NCBI RefSeq assembly: GCF_003725335.1
Contig: NZ_QIBY01000022.1
Location: 1-36,494 of the forward strand
DNA: 36,494 nt
Reading direction: 5' to 3'
DNA from: Parvibacter caecicola
GTDB lineage: Bacteria; Actinomycetota; Coriobacteriia; Coriobacteriales; Eggerthellaceae
Shown here in pieces: positions 1-8,718 of this stretch. The first letter of the stretch is position 1. Each line of letters begins with the position of its first letter. A program made the position numbers and the translations under genes. The notes under the pieces are model-generated. The model saw nothing but the letters and a program-made list of their open reading frames with translations. It had not been told where the DNA came from and searched no databases.

Positions 1-326
1 CCCTCGCCCGTCCGGGCCGGCGCCGGCTGCGCCTCGTGGATCACCGTGCCGAAGCGCTCCTTCGCCGCCTCCCCCGCCTTGCCGGCGGTGGCCTCCCACG
101 CCTCAGGGCAATAGGCCCCCTCTTCCAGCTGCAAGCCCTCCCCCGCGGCCCAGGCGCGGATGGTGCCAAGCCGGCGGTCGTATTCCTCGGGCGGGTAGAT
201 GTTGGAATTGGCGTAGTACAGCACCGGCTGCACCCCCGCCTCACGCAAAAGCCGCACCGGCTCCAGCGAGCAAGGGCCGCAGCAAGCGTGCAGCAACAGT
301 TTTCCCGTGTTCTCCCGTGTCTCCAT
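1..326 (-). CDS. queH: QueH epoxyqueuosine reductase, N-terminal part (cut by window edge)
   Basis: QueH reduces epoxyqueuosine to queuosine, the last step of queuosine synthesis on tRNA, in organisms lacking QueG. Translating the reverse strand from the ATG at 326 gives METRENTGKLLLHACCGPCS, then YYANSNIYPPEEYDRR. The HACCGPCS cysteine pair followed by a 'N.N.YP..EY..R' segment is the QueH (former DUF208) signature; the adjacent cysteines are expected to bind the iron-sulfur cluster. About 108 codons are present and the C-terminal half lies left of the window. It is divergent from tgt, which performs an earlier step of the same pathway, and this context strengthens the call. There is no Shine-Dalgarno sequence; a -10-like TAGTAT ends 7 nt before the ATG, suggesting a leaderless transcript. 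Confidence 0.88.
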   Translation of the reverse strand, partial: METRENTGKLLLHACCGPCSLEPVRLLREAGVQPVLYYANSNIYPPEEYDRRLGTIRAWAAGEGLQLEEGAYCPEAWEATAGKAGEAAKERFGTVIHEAQPAPARTGE

Positions 327-328
327 GA

Positions 329-1579
<1,251 letters not shown>

Positions 1580-1607
1580 GGCGCCCGCCCTTCCTTGAGG
1601 ACAACCC

Positions 1608-1688
1608 TAGCTGACAGGGGACGGGGATAGCGTCATACCGGGCGCGCTGCGCGCCCAATATGACGCTATCCCCGTCCCCTGTCAGCTA
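1608..1688. repeat. perfect 30-bp inverted repeat with nested palindrome
   Basis: The arms at 1608-1637 and 1659-1688 are perfect reverse complements, each with a GGGGACGGGGATAGCGTCAT core. The 21-nt centre holds a second hairpin: GGGCGCGC at 1640-1647 and GCGCGCCC at 1649-1656. It starts about 30 nt after the tgt stop. No T-run follows, so it is not a classical intrinsic terminator, although so strong a hairpin could end the tgt transcript. Shape and composition resemble REP-type palindromes spread by RAYT (IS200-like) transposases; that link is inference. Confidence 0.8.
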
Positions 1689-1705
1689 TCTCCCCTGCAG
1701 CGGGT

Positions 1706-1744
1706 CGTAAAATTTACGGGCGGTAAAATCCCCTTCCCCATAAT
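1706..1744 (+). promoter_or_regulatory. palindrome plus promoter-like element upstream of ClpP-like gene
   Basis: A perfect 13-bp palindrome CGTAAA-A-TTTACG (1706-1718) is followed by GGGC and, further on, CTTCCCCATAAT; CATAAT at 1739-1744 could be the -10 box. A near copy stands upstream of the SF1 helicase (12535-12571), including CGGGC and CTTCCCCATAA. The distance from TTTACG to CATAA is 20 nt here and 18 nt there. This may be a shared operator or promoter; the regulator is unknown. Confidence 0.5.
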
Positions 1745-1799
1745 GCTCCTTGCAACGAACGGACCGGCCGCGGGCCGGCAGAGCAGCAAAGGAGCTAAC

Positions 1800-2384
1800 A
1801 TGGCCGCCACCCTTCCCTACATCCTCCGAGAAACCCCCTCGGGCATCCACCGCTACAGCATCGTGGACGAGATGCTGCGGTGCCGCGAAATCCAATGCGT
1901 GGGCCCCATCGACGACGACGCCGCCGATGCCCTGTGCCTGCAGCTGCGCTACCTGCAGCAGGCCAACCCCGAGGGCGAGATAACCATCTACATCAACAGC
2001 CCCGGCGGTTCGGTGCTCAGCGGCCTGGCCATCTACGACGTGATGAAAGCCGTCAGCTGCCCGGTGCGCACCGTGTGCCTGGGCATGGCCGCCAGCATGG
2101 CCGCGCTGCTGTTCATCGCCGGCGACCAGCGGGACATGCTGCCCCATTCGCAGGTGATGATCCACGACCCCATCCTGGCCGGCGCCGCCGGCGGCAGCGC
2201 GCTGGAGATGAAGGCCCTGAGCGACAACCTGATGCGGGTGCGGGAAATCACCGGCCAGGTGATAGCCGCCCACACGGGCAAAAGCCTGGAAGAGGTGCTG
2301 GCCACCACCTCCCACGACAGCTACTTCGAGGCCGCGCAGGCGGTGGAGTTCGGCCTGGCCGACCGCGTGATCACCGCCCTCTAG
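1800..2384 (+). CDS. ClpP-like serine protease (divergent Clp proteolytic subunit)
   Basis: A 194-residue ClpP-fold protein. The catalytic triad is intact: Ser99 in GMAASMAALL, His122 in MIHDP and Asp173 in SHDSYFEA. INSPGGSV, which forms the oxyanion strand, is also present. It departs from housekeeping ClpP: MIHDP replaces the usual MIHQP, and GMAASMA replaces GxAASMG. This fits a secondary ClpP such as those linked to phages and mobile elements. The ATG at 1800 was chosen for the AAAGGAG at 1788-1794; an upstream in-frame ATG at 1743 has no such site and overlaps the promoter-like element. No Clp ATPase lies nearby; the next gene (116 nt on, same strand) is a VirD4-like ATPase. Substrate and partner are unknown. 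Confidence 0.88.
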   Translation: MAATLPYILRETPSGIHRYSIVDEMLRCREIQCVGPIDDDAADALCLQLRYLQQANPEGEITIYINSPGGSVLSGLAIYDVMKAVSCPVRTVCLGMAASMAALLFIAGDQRDMLPHSQVMIHDPILAGAAGGSALEMKALSDNLMRVREITGQVIAAHTGKSLEEVLATTSHDSYFEAAQAVEFGLADRVITAL

Positions 2385-2403
2385 GCACTCGGGTGGCCAA
2401 GTG

Positions 2404-2431
2404 CGCCCCGCCCCGTCGCGAAGGCGGGGCG
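2404..2431 (+). terminator. GC-rich hairpin after the ClpP-like gene
   Basis: CGCCCCGCC (2404-2412) pairs with GGCGGGGCG (2423-2431) around a short loop. No T-tract follows, so termination is uncertain; it may instead attenuate or protect a transcript running into the VirD4-like gene. Confidence 0.35.
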
Positions 2432-2499
2432 GCAGCAGGGGCGCAAGCGGCCCACCAGCAACGCAAGGAAAGCAAACCCCTGAAGAGAAGGAGAATCTC

Positions 2500-4302
2500 A
2501 TGGAAGAGAAGAAACTGCCCTGGCAAACCTACGGCACCCCGGAGTTCTGGGAAATGAAGGAGGCGGTGGAGGCCATCCACGGCCAACCGATCCTGGAGGG
2601 GCTGGAGCCCTTGGAGCCCTGGGCCTGCGACCCCGTCATCGACTGGCCCGGCAACGAGGCGGAGGGCGAGGCCGGGGACGGTGCGGACTGCACCGACGCC
2701 GAGCTCGATGCCGAGCTCAACTCGATGCTCGCCATGGTCTTCGGCGAAGGCGAGGAGGAAGTCGCCCCCGCCGAAGACGGCGCCCCCGTCCAGGGCGAAC
2801 TGCCCTGGGACGACCCCCTTGACTACTGCCCCGTCATCCCCGGGCCCGACGAGGAGGAGTACGCCCCAGTCGTCCCTCAGATGCCCATCCAGGAGAGGGA
2901 GTACCTGGCGTACCTGGAGGCGTACGTGAGCAGCCACAAGGACAACTGCGCCGAGGAGGGGTTGCGCATCCTGGCCGACGGGGTGCAGGTGTCCGGCGAC
3001 ACCTGGAAAACCGGCCTGAACAACAACGACCTCATCATCGGCCCCACCGGCGCCGGCAAAACCCGCCACTACATCAAGCCCAACCTGCTGCAGCAGGCGC
3101 TCCCCCGCGAGCAGAACGCCCCCGAGAGCTTCATCATCACCGACACGAAGGGGAACCTTCGCCACGAGGTGGGCCCCGTCCTTGAGGACAACGACTACGA
3201 GCTGAGCACCATCGACTTCACCAACCTGGCCAGAAGCGACATCGGCTACAACCCGCTGGCGTTCGTGCGCGTCGATCCCGTCACCCGCGAGGCCAACGAG
3301 CAGGACGTGATGCGCATCGCCACCGCCCTCTGCCCGCCTTCCACGGGCAGCGACCCCTACTGGGACAACTCGGCCCGGTCGCTGGTGGCGGCCATGATCG
3401 CCTACACCCTGGAGTGGCTGCCCCCCGACGAGCAGCACCTGGGCACGGTGCACACCCTGGTCACCAACGCCGGCAGCAACGCCACCGAGGAGGGCTACCT
3501 CGAAATCGTCGAAAAACGGCCCAACTGTCTGTTTGTCAACCAGTTCAGCGCGGTGCGCGCCGTGCGGGACAGCGAGAAGACCTTCTCCTGCATCTTGGGC
3601 GTGGCGGCCCAGCATCTCGCCCCCTTCGCGCTCTCCAGCGCCGTTGAGTTCTACCAGAAGCTCTGGCAGGTGGACCTCAAGTCGCTGGGCTGCTTCCCGC
3701 AGGCGCTGTTCCTCACCGTGAGCGACACCGACTGCTCCATGGACAGGCTGGTGAACCTGCTGTACAGCCAGGCCATCAGCGAGCTGTGCAACTACGCCGA
3801 CACCAAGTGCGAAGGCAACCGCCTGCGCTTCCCGGTGCGCATGTACCTGGACGACTTCGCCGCCAGCGCGGTGATCCCCGACTTCGACAACATCACGTCG
3901 GTCATCCGCTCCCGCGGCATCTCGGTGAGCATCGTACTGCAGAGCATCACCCAGCTCTCCGCCATGTACGGGCAGGATCGGGCGCGCACCATCATCAACA
4001 ACTGCGCCCACATCCTGTACCTGGGCGGCCACGACCTGGACACGGTGAACTACATCGCGTCGCTGGCCAATTGCCTGCCCGACCGCATCCTCAAGCTTCC
4101 GGTGGGCAGCGCCTTTCTGTACACCGAGGGCCAGGGCGGCCAGCAGGTGCGCCGCTACCCGCTTGACCAGCACCCCCTGTACCCGCAGCTGCCAGAGGTG
4201 AAGAAGGCGGCGGAAGCGGCCGAGGCGGCGCGGCGGGAGAAGGAGCTGATTCCGCAGATGGAACAGCAGATCCGCGAGATTCAGGAGAAGTGGGGGCTTT
4301 GA
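2500..4302 (+). CDS. VirD4/TraG-like ATPase without membrane segments
   Basis: A 600-residue type IV coupling-protein-like ATPase. Walker A GPTGAGKT is at residues 181-188, followed by FIITDTKGNLRHEVG and GYNPL. The Walker B-like MYLDDFA is near residue 450, and the TraG C-terminal signature follows (RSRGISVSIVLQSITQL, then NNCAHILYLGG). In conjugation this family feeds DNA or protein into a type IV secretion channel. Here the first ~140 residues are very acidic and Pro-rich with no transmembrane helix, so it should be soluble. No relaxase, VirB4, VirB6 or pilin gene is in the window. The ATG at 2500 has GAGAAGGAG just upstream; the open frame runs upstream but has no ribosome site there. It follows the ClpP-like gene on the same strand. 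Its role outside conjugation is unknown. Confidence 0.85.
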   Translation: MEEKKLPWQTYGTPEFWEMKEAVEAIHGQPILEGLEPLEPWACDPVIDWPGNEAEGEAGDGADCTDAELDAELNSMLAMVFGEGEEEVAPAEDGAPVQGELPWDDPLDYCPVIPGPDEEEYAPVVPQMPIQEREYLAYLEAYVSSHKDNCAEEGLRILADGVQVSGDTWKTGLNNNDLIIGPTGAGKTRHYIKPNLLQQALPREQNAPESFIITDTKGNLRHEVGPVLEDNDYELSTIDFTNLARSDIGYNPLAFVRVDPVTREANEQDVMRIATALCPPSTGSDPYWDNSARSLVAAMIAYTLEWLPPDEQHLGTVHTLVTNAGSNATEEGYLEIVEKRPNCLFVNQFSAVRAVRDSEKTFSCILGVAAQHLAPFALSSAVEFYQKLWQVDLKSLGCFPQALFLTVSDTDCSMDRLVNLLYSQAISELCNYADTKCEGNRLRFPVRMYLDDFAASAVIPDFDNITSVIRSRGISVSIVLQSITQLSAMYGQDRARTIINNCAHILYLGGHDLDTVNYIASLANCLPDRILKLPVGSAFLYTEGQGGQQVRRYPLDQHPLYPQLPEVKKAAEAAEAARREKELIPQMEQQIREIQEKWGL

Positions 4303-4309
4303 GGAGCCG

Positions 4310-4399
4310 CCGGGGCGGGGGCGGCGCCCGGGGGCGCCGCGAGCCGCGGGACGCTGGGTGCGGCGGCCGCACGACGCGCCGCCCCCTCCCCCGCCCCGG
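4310..4399 (+). terminator. very GC-rich stem-loop after the VirD4-like gene
   Basis: 4310-4326 pairs with 4377-4399 apart from a 6-nt insertion in the right arm, and the loop holds a second hairpin (GCGGCGCC/GGCGCCGC, 4321-4340). It begins 7 nt after the VirD4-like stop. No T-run is present, so the terminator role is inferred. Confidence 0.4.
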
Positions 4400-4506
4400 C
4401 CGTTGCGCCTTCCGTAGCGTTAGCCCTGGCGCACCACCGGCCGCCAACCCTGCGCGCCGACGGCCAAGCGCTACAATGGTGCCCATCGCAAGCGAAAGGA
4501 CTTCCC

Positions 4507-5595
4507 GTGAACAGCACCGCCGCAGGCCACGAGCCCTCCCCCATCACCCTTGAGCAAATCGCCCTGTTGCAGCGGCGCAAGGAAAAGCTGCAGGCGGCCA
4601 CCCAGGAGCTGGAATCGCTGCTGGCGGGGCGCAGCACCACCCTGGCCCAGCTGGGGGCGCAAACCGCCGCCGGCCAAGAGGCCCTGGCCCAGAAGCTGAC
4701 GCGGGCCTACGCCCAAAACGAGGGCATCGACCGCCTGTTGGAGCAAGGGCGCTTCAGCCGCTTCCAGCAACAGCCCTTGGCTGAGGCGCAGCTGCCCGCC
4801 GCGCCGGAATGCGCGCTAGCCGCCCCCTTCTTCTACTGCGCCGTGCGGCTGGCGGCCGGCACTCCCTGGTACGGCGGCACCGCGGAAGAGGTGGCGCAGC
4901 TGGCCGCTTCGGCCCAGGCCCGCGCCGCCAAACCGCGCGCGCTTCTGCTGGACGAGCTGTGCGACGCCACCGATTACCTGGCGGAAGGGGTGCCGCGCCC
5001 CGACGACTTCTTCGCCATGGCCGACGACCTCTACCGGCTGCTGACGGGCGCCCCCATCGCCGATGCCATACCGGCGCACCTGCGGGAGATGGTGGCCGGC
5101 CCCTACCAGCAGGCGCTCGACGAGGCCGCCTGGGCGGGGTTTCCCCTCATGTCGCCCCAACAGCTGGACGAGGCGGTGGCCGCAGGCCAACTGGACGCCG
5201 AGATAGTGCAGCGCAACCGCGCGGCGATGGAGGCCCAGTGGAACCAGCTGGTGGAAGAGGCTCAGACGCGCCCCCAATGGGAAACCGACGCCATGGAGGC
5301 GGCCCAGCAGGAAGAGCAGCGGCGCCACCGGCGCATCGCCGAGCGGCTGGAGGCGTGGCAGGCCGGCTTTGCCGATGGGGAGGAGTTCTGCCGCCAGTAC
5401 CTACAGCTGCGGGAAGAGCTGTTCGAAGGGGAAGGCTGCCCCGAGGACTTCGCCGACCTGGCATCCCGGGCCGTGGAAACCCTGCTGGCCCAGGAGGGCT
5501 TCAGCCAACTGGCCCGCAAATCCACCATCGACGAGGCCATCTACCTTCTGGACAAGGTGAAGGCCCGCCTGATGGCCGGGGGCTGCCATGAGTAG
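4507..5595 (+). CDS. hypothetical protein with N-terminal coiled coil
   Basis: Not recognised. The 362-residue protein starts with a Leu/Gln/Glu heptad-like region (residues ~15-75, e.g. LEQIALLQRRKEKLQ) typical of a coiled coil. A mixed middle and a Glu/Arg-rich helical stretch around residues 230-285 follow (EEQRRHRRIAERLEAWQAG). No signal peptide, membrane segment or catalytic motif is visible. It begins with GTG, preceded by GAAAGGA at 4494-4500, and a -10-like TACAAT lies at 4472-4477. It overlaps the next gene by 8 nt, so the two are almost surely co-transcribed and may be co-translated. It lies 200 nt downstream of the VirD4-like gene. GC3 and reading-frame length support a real gene. 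Confidence 0.72.
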   Translation: MNSTAAGHEPSPITLEQIALLQRRKEKLQAATQELESLLAGRSTTLAQLGAQTAAGQEALAQKLTRAYAQNEGIDRLLEQGRFSRFQQQPLAEAQLPAAPECALAAPFFYCAVRLAAGTPWYGGTAEEVAQLAASAQARAAKPRALLLDELCDATDYLAEGVPRPDDFFAMADDLYRLLTGAPIADAIPAHLREMVAGPYQQALDEAAWAGFPLMSPQQLDEAVAAGQLDAEIVQRNRAAMEAQWNQLVEEAQTRPQWETDAMEAAQQEEQRRHRRIAERLEAWQAGFADGEEFCRQYLQLREELFEGEGCPEDFADLASRAVETLLAQEGFSQLARKSTIDEAIYLLDKVKARLMAGGCHE

Positions 5596-7036
5596 CCTGC
5601 GCGAACGGCTGCTGGACTTCCTGCGGGACGACTACTGCGCCCACAGCGCCCAGCCGCTACAGTCCCAGCTGGGGGACTTCAAGCAAGAAGAGCACCAGCA
5701 GGCCTTCCGGGTACAGCTGAAGCAACTGCTGCTGGGCGGCAACGGCCCTGAGGCCCAGCGGCTGCTGGTAACTTGCGGGCACTTGGCGCCGCAGCCGCCC
5801 CTCGCCCCCGCCGCCCTGCGCGCAGCCGCCGAAACGGCGCTGGCCTCCACCCCCAACGGCACCGCCCCGCGCCGCCGCGGCAACCTGTGCGAGCGGGTGA
5901 TGGAGTGCGCCCTGGACGCGCGCATGGGGGCAGAGGCCCTGGGCAGCGCCGAGGAGCGGGAAGAGCGGCTGCGCTGGGCGCGGGAAGACTACCGCAGGCA
6001 GGCGGGCCCCGGTTGGCCGTCGTTTTCCCTGGAAGAGGCCCCGCTGCAGGCCGTGATCGAGCGGCTTGTGGGGGCCGAGGCGGAAGCGTGGCTCTACGAT
6101 GCCGGATACCCGGCCGCCGAGCTGCGGCGGCGCGAACGGCAGCTGCTGCAGCAAGACGATTGGGAGGCTGCCGTGAAGGAGCCGGCCCGGGCAGACGACG
6201 GCAACGGAAGGGCGGAAGCGCCCCAGGCAGAACCGAATATCATCGCCGCCCCGCGCCGTCCCCGCCTGAAGGAGATACCCCTGGGACTGGTGGAGCGTTA
6301 CCAGCTGCACGTCTACGGCGGCCAGGCCGCGAATGCCGGAGGCGTTGGGGCGCAGGAGGCAGAGATAGAATCTCTGCCCTACGAAAACACGGGGACGGAC
6401 AAGAGCGCCGGCCTGGGCGAAAGCGCCATGCCGGGAACGGGTACCACCAACAGAGCAAGCGCGTCAAGCGAAAGCGCACGGCCGGGAACGGGCGGCGTCA
6501 CCAGCGGCGCTGCGGACGACAGTCTGCAGGAATCCATCGTGCAGCTGTGGGAGGCCATGGCCGCCAAGCCCACCGACTACGCCGATGTGCTGATGCCGCT
6601 TCTGCTGGACAGCCGCAGCGGCGCCGGCCTGTACCTCATGGGCCCCGATCTGCTGGAGGACGGACAGCACACGGTGGAAGCATGGTGCGGTCCGTCCGCC
6701 CGCAGCAGGCTGCGCACCATGGTGCCCCGGCCCCCCTTTTTCTTCGTCATACTGCGCCGCAGCCCAAGCCCCAACCTGGACATCAACTACTTCGACCTGC
6801 TGAAGCCGCACGCCAGCGGCGCCGACACGCGGCTGGAGAACATGAATGCCGAGGTGCTGCCGCCCTACGGCTCCATCCGCATTATGGCGGGCAGAGCCCT
6901 GGCGGCTTTCCGGGACGAATGCGCCACCGATCCCAAGTTCAGCCGCTGCCTCAGCTTCTACCGCAGCAGCAACCCGGCCCTTCCACACGGATGCCCCGCC
7001 CGGTTCCGCCCCCTCTTCGACGAGGACGACTTCTAA
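5588..7036 (+). CDS. hypothetical protein, translationally coupled to the preceding gene
   Basis: Not recognised; 482 residues. The N-terminal ~190 residues look helical and charged (LREREL-type Leu/Arg/Glu pattern). Residues ~195-315 are low complexity with two related segments, AMPGTGTTNRASASSESARP and GTGGVTSG, and look like a disordered linker. The C-terminal ~170 residues form a second apparently folded unit (LMGPDLLEDGQHTVEAWCG, then RPPFFFVILRRSPSPNLDIN). No membrane segment or signal peptide is seen. The ATG at 5588 overlaps the stop of the upstream gene by 8 nt. The two genes form a small operon of unknown function beside the ClpP/VirD4-like pair. Confidence 0.72.
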   Translation: MSSLRERLLDFLRDDYCAHSAQPLQSQLGDFKQEEHQQAFRVQLKQLLLGGNGPEAQRLLVTCGHLAPQPPLAPAALRAAAETALASTPNGTAPRRRGNLCERVMECALDARMGAEALGSAEEREERLRWAREDYRRQAGPGWPSFSLEEAPLQAVIERLVGAEAEAWLYDAGYPAAELRRRERQLLQQDDWEAAVKEPARADDGNGRAEAPQAEPNIIAAPRRPRLKEIPLGLVERYQLHVYGGQAANAGGVGAQEAEIESLPYENTGTDKSAGLGESAMPGTGTTNRASASSESARPGTGGVTSGAADDSLQESIVQLWEAMAAKPTDYADVLMPLLLDSRSGAGLYLMGPDLLEDGQHTVEAWCGPSARSRLRTMVPRPPFFFVILRRSPSPNLDINYFDLLKPHASGADTRLENMNAEVLPPYGSIRIMAGRALAAFRDECATDPKFSRCLSFYRSSNPALPHGCPARFRPLFDEDDF

Positions 7037-7109
7037 ACCGCCCCGCCCATCAGGGGAAAGATGCCATCTTTTGCTGCAACTGCGGCGCGGCCGTGCTAAA
7101 ATCGTCACC

Positions 7110-7227
7110 GCCACATCGTAATAGCCCGCCCCACCTGGGGCCTGTCCCTCTGTACCCAAGAAAGAGATGCTGGGGAGCGTCTCCGTTCTTTGCTTTCTTG
7201 GGTGACAAGGGGGCTTTGCGATGTGGC
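7110..7227. repeat. nested imperfect inverted repeat between genes
   Basis: The outer arms are GCCACATCG (7110-7118) and CGATGTGGC (7219-7227). The inner arms are ACCCAAGAAAG (7154-7164) and CTTTCTTGGGT (7193-7203), both perfect. Further partial pairing lies between them (GCCC/GGGC, TGTCCC/GACAAGG). The ~118-nt structure fills much of the 253-nt gap after the unknown two-gene operon. It could be a structured leader of the next gene (start 7290) or a small palindromic mobile element. No transposase is near. Confidence 0.55.
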
Positions 7228-7289
7228 AATCGTGGTGGACGCTCTCCTCATTGGATGCCTCCGCCGAGAAACACACGCAAGGAGGCTCA

Positions 7290-8210
7290 ATGTCTGAATC
7301 TATGACCCGCGACCAGCTGCTGGAAAACCTGCAGCGCGCCCACACCATCCTGGCCGGCTTCGCCAACCTGGAGCAACAGGATCAATCCCTCAAAAAGCAG
7401 ATCATCACCAAAATCCCCGCCCCGGCTCCCCTGCCGCCGAAATACAAGTGGAACGTCGGGATGTGGTTCGTCTTCACGTTTCTTGCCTTCATCGTGCTGT
7501 ACAGCCTGACCGGCAGTTATTCCTATTACGGAAACGACCTCTACTATATTGTTATTTTCGCCCTCTCGGTAGGCTGCGCATTTGGCGTGAAGCAGTACAT
7601 GGCATGGAAGAACAAGGAAGTGGCGACCATCAACGCCCAAAACGACGAGGCCCTGAAACAGGCCATCCAGGCGGGTACCCAGCGCAACAAGGAAACCGTC
7701 GCCAAGATGAACTCCTTGGCCGAGCACATGGAGTCCTGGCGCATCGCCTGGCAGGAGGACGCCGCCTCCTGGTATCCCCCCGATTACATGACGGTGGACG
7801 CCAGCGCCTATTTCCTGAAAGCGGTGACCAACTACCAGGCCGATTCCATCAAAGAGGCGGTGAACCTCTACGACGAATACCTGCATCGCAACGCCATGGA
7901 GGCAGCCGCGCTGCGCCAGCAGCAGCTCACCTCCCGCCTGAACCAAACCCTCGAAGAGCGCATGGCCCAGAACGAAGAGATGATTCAAGGCCTCATAAGC
8001 ATAAGCGCGATGAATCTTGGTGCGAATATCGCCTCCGCAGCGGCCAACGTAGTTACGGCCGTCAATACGGGAAACATCGCCACCAGCGCTGCCGCAACCG
8101 CCCGCAGCAGCGCCGCAACCGCTCAGAACACCGCGCGCGCCGCCCAGGCCGCCGGGCGCGCTGCCGACCACGCCGCTAACGCTGCTGCTGCGGCGAGAAA
8201 CAGGCGGTAG
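7290..8210 (+). CDS. predicted membrane protein with long cytoplasmic or coiled-coil tail
   Basis: Not recognised; 306 residues. A short N-terminal region with a coiled-coil-like segment (residues ~8-40) is followed by two close hydrophobic helices, around residues 52-72 (MWFVFTFLAFIVLYSL) and 82-97 (YYIVIFALSVGCAFGV). About 200 mainly helical residues follow, ending in an Ala-rich tail (residues ~240-306). Only the two-helix hairpin anchors it. The ATG at 7290 has AAGGAGG at 7279-7285; an upstream in-frame ATG at 7221 lies inside the inverted repeat and lacks a ribosome site. A small hairpin follows the stop. Function unknown. Confidence 0.72.
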   Translation: MSESMTRDQLLENLQRAHTILAGFANLEQQDQSLKKQIITKIPAPAPLPPKYKWNVGMWFVFTFLAFIVLYSLTGSYSYYGNDLYYIVIFALSVGCAFGVKQYMAWKNKEVATINAQNDEALKQAIQAGTQRNKETVAKMNSLAEHMESWRIAWQEDAASWYPPDYMTVDASAYFLKAVTNYQADSIKEAVNLYDEYLHRNAMEAAALRQQQLTSRLNQTLEERMAQNEEMIQGLISISAMNLGANIASAAANVVTAVNTGNIATSAAATARSSAATAQNTARAAQAAGRAADHAANAAAAARNRR

Positions 8211-8232
8211 TAAGACTTTGGGCTCAGGGAGG

Positions 8233-8257
8233 CAAGCCGTAAATCTTACGGGGCTTG
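8233..8257 (+). terminator. probable terminator after the membrane protein gene
   Basis: CAAGCCGTAA (8233-8242) pairs with TTACGGGGCTTG (8246-8257) with a small bulge, followed by TTT. It lies 22 nt after the stop at 8210. The T-tract is short. Confidence 0.5.
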
Positions 8258-8339
8258 TTTCCCGGCAGCGTAGGATGCTCGTTGTCAGTTCGAAACGCAC
8301 CTACTGGCAATGGCATTCGAGCGAGAGAGAGGAAGAAAG

Positions 8340-8531
8340 ATGACCAACCCCAGCGAAGGCGAAAAGCCCAAAATCAAAATCCACTTTGGGCCCGACGTGT
8401 TCTCCCACATCGACCCTGACGGGTCGGTCACCGCGGAGCTCTTCTCCGCCACGGGAAGCGGCGCCCGCTACGACAACGGCGTCATTCTCCCCCTGAACGT
8501 CGACGCCGATCCAACCGGCGCCGACGAATAA
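8340..8531 (+). CDS. small hypothetical protein (63 aa)
   Basis: Not recognised. A 63-residue acidic protein (MTNPSEGEKPKIKIHFGPDV at the start, DADPTGADE at the end) with no signal peptide or membrane segment. The ATG at 8340 is preceded by GAGGAAGAAAG, a reasonable ribosome site. Length and codon pattern are compatible with a real gene but offer no homology clue. It lies between the membrane protein and the exported repeat proteins. Confidence 0.5.
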   Translation: MTNPSEGEKPKIKIHFGPDVFSHIDPDGSVTAELFSATGSGARYDNGVILPLNVDADPTGADE

Positions 8532-8718
8532 GGAGGAGATGCCGCGCTTCGCGCATGGCAGCGCCCGCAGACTCTGCGGGCACCGTCTCTCAACCGCCAA
8601 AAGCCCAGCTTTCCCAGCACCTACCCAACGAAAGCATGCTGGCGGACAAATTCTCTCGCGACTTTGGTTCGCGAGTGCAGATAGAAGTAATTGGTTTCCA
8701 TGAGAAAGGAGAAGGGTT

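Noticed and set aside
2371-4173. 600-codon open frame antisense to the VirD4-like gene
   Set aside because: Shadow frame; the plus strand carries Walker and TraG motifs and a ribosome site.
2500-4302. Part of an integrative conjugative element
   Set aside because: Only the coupling-protein-like gene is present and it lacks its membrane anchor; no relaxase, integrase, attachment site or T4SS gene is seen.
8237-8251. Third copy of the CGTAA...TTACG operator palindrome
   Set aside because: The centre differs, the C-rich/ATAA element is absent, and it forms the stem of a likely terminator after the 7290 gene.
8260-8305. tRNA-like GTTCGAAA segment
   Set aside because: No T-arm pairing, anticodon arm or acceptor stem can be formed on either strand.
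8541-8705. 54-codon ORF starting after AAGGAGGAG
   Set aside because: The ribosome-site-like sequence abuts the ATG with no spacing, the frame contains two strong hairpins, and the product has no coding-like composition.
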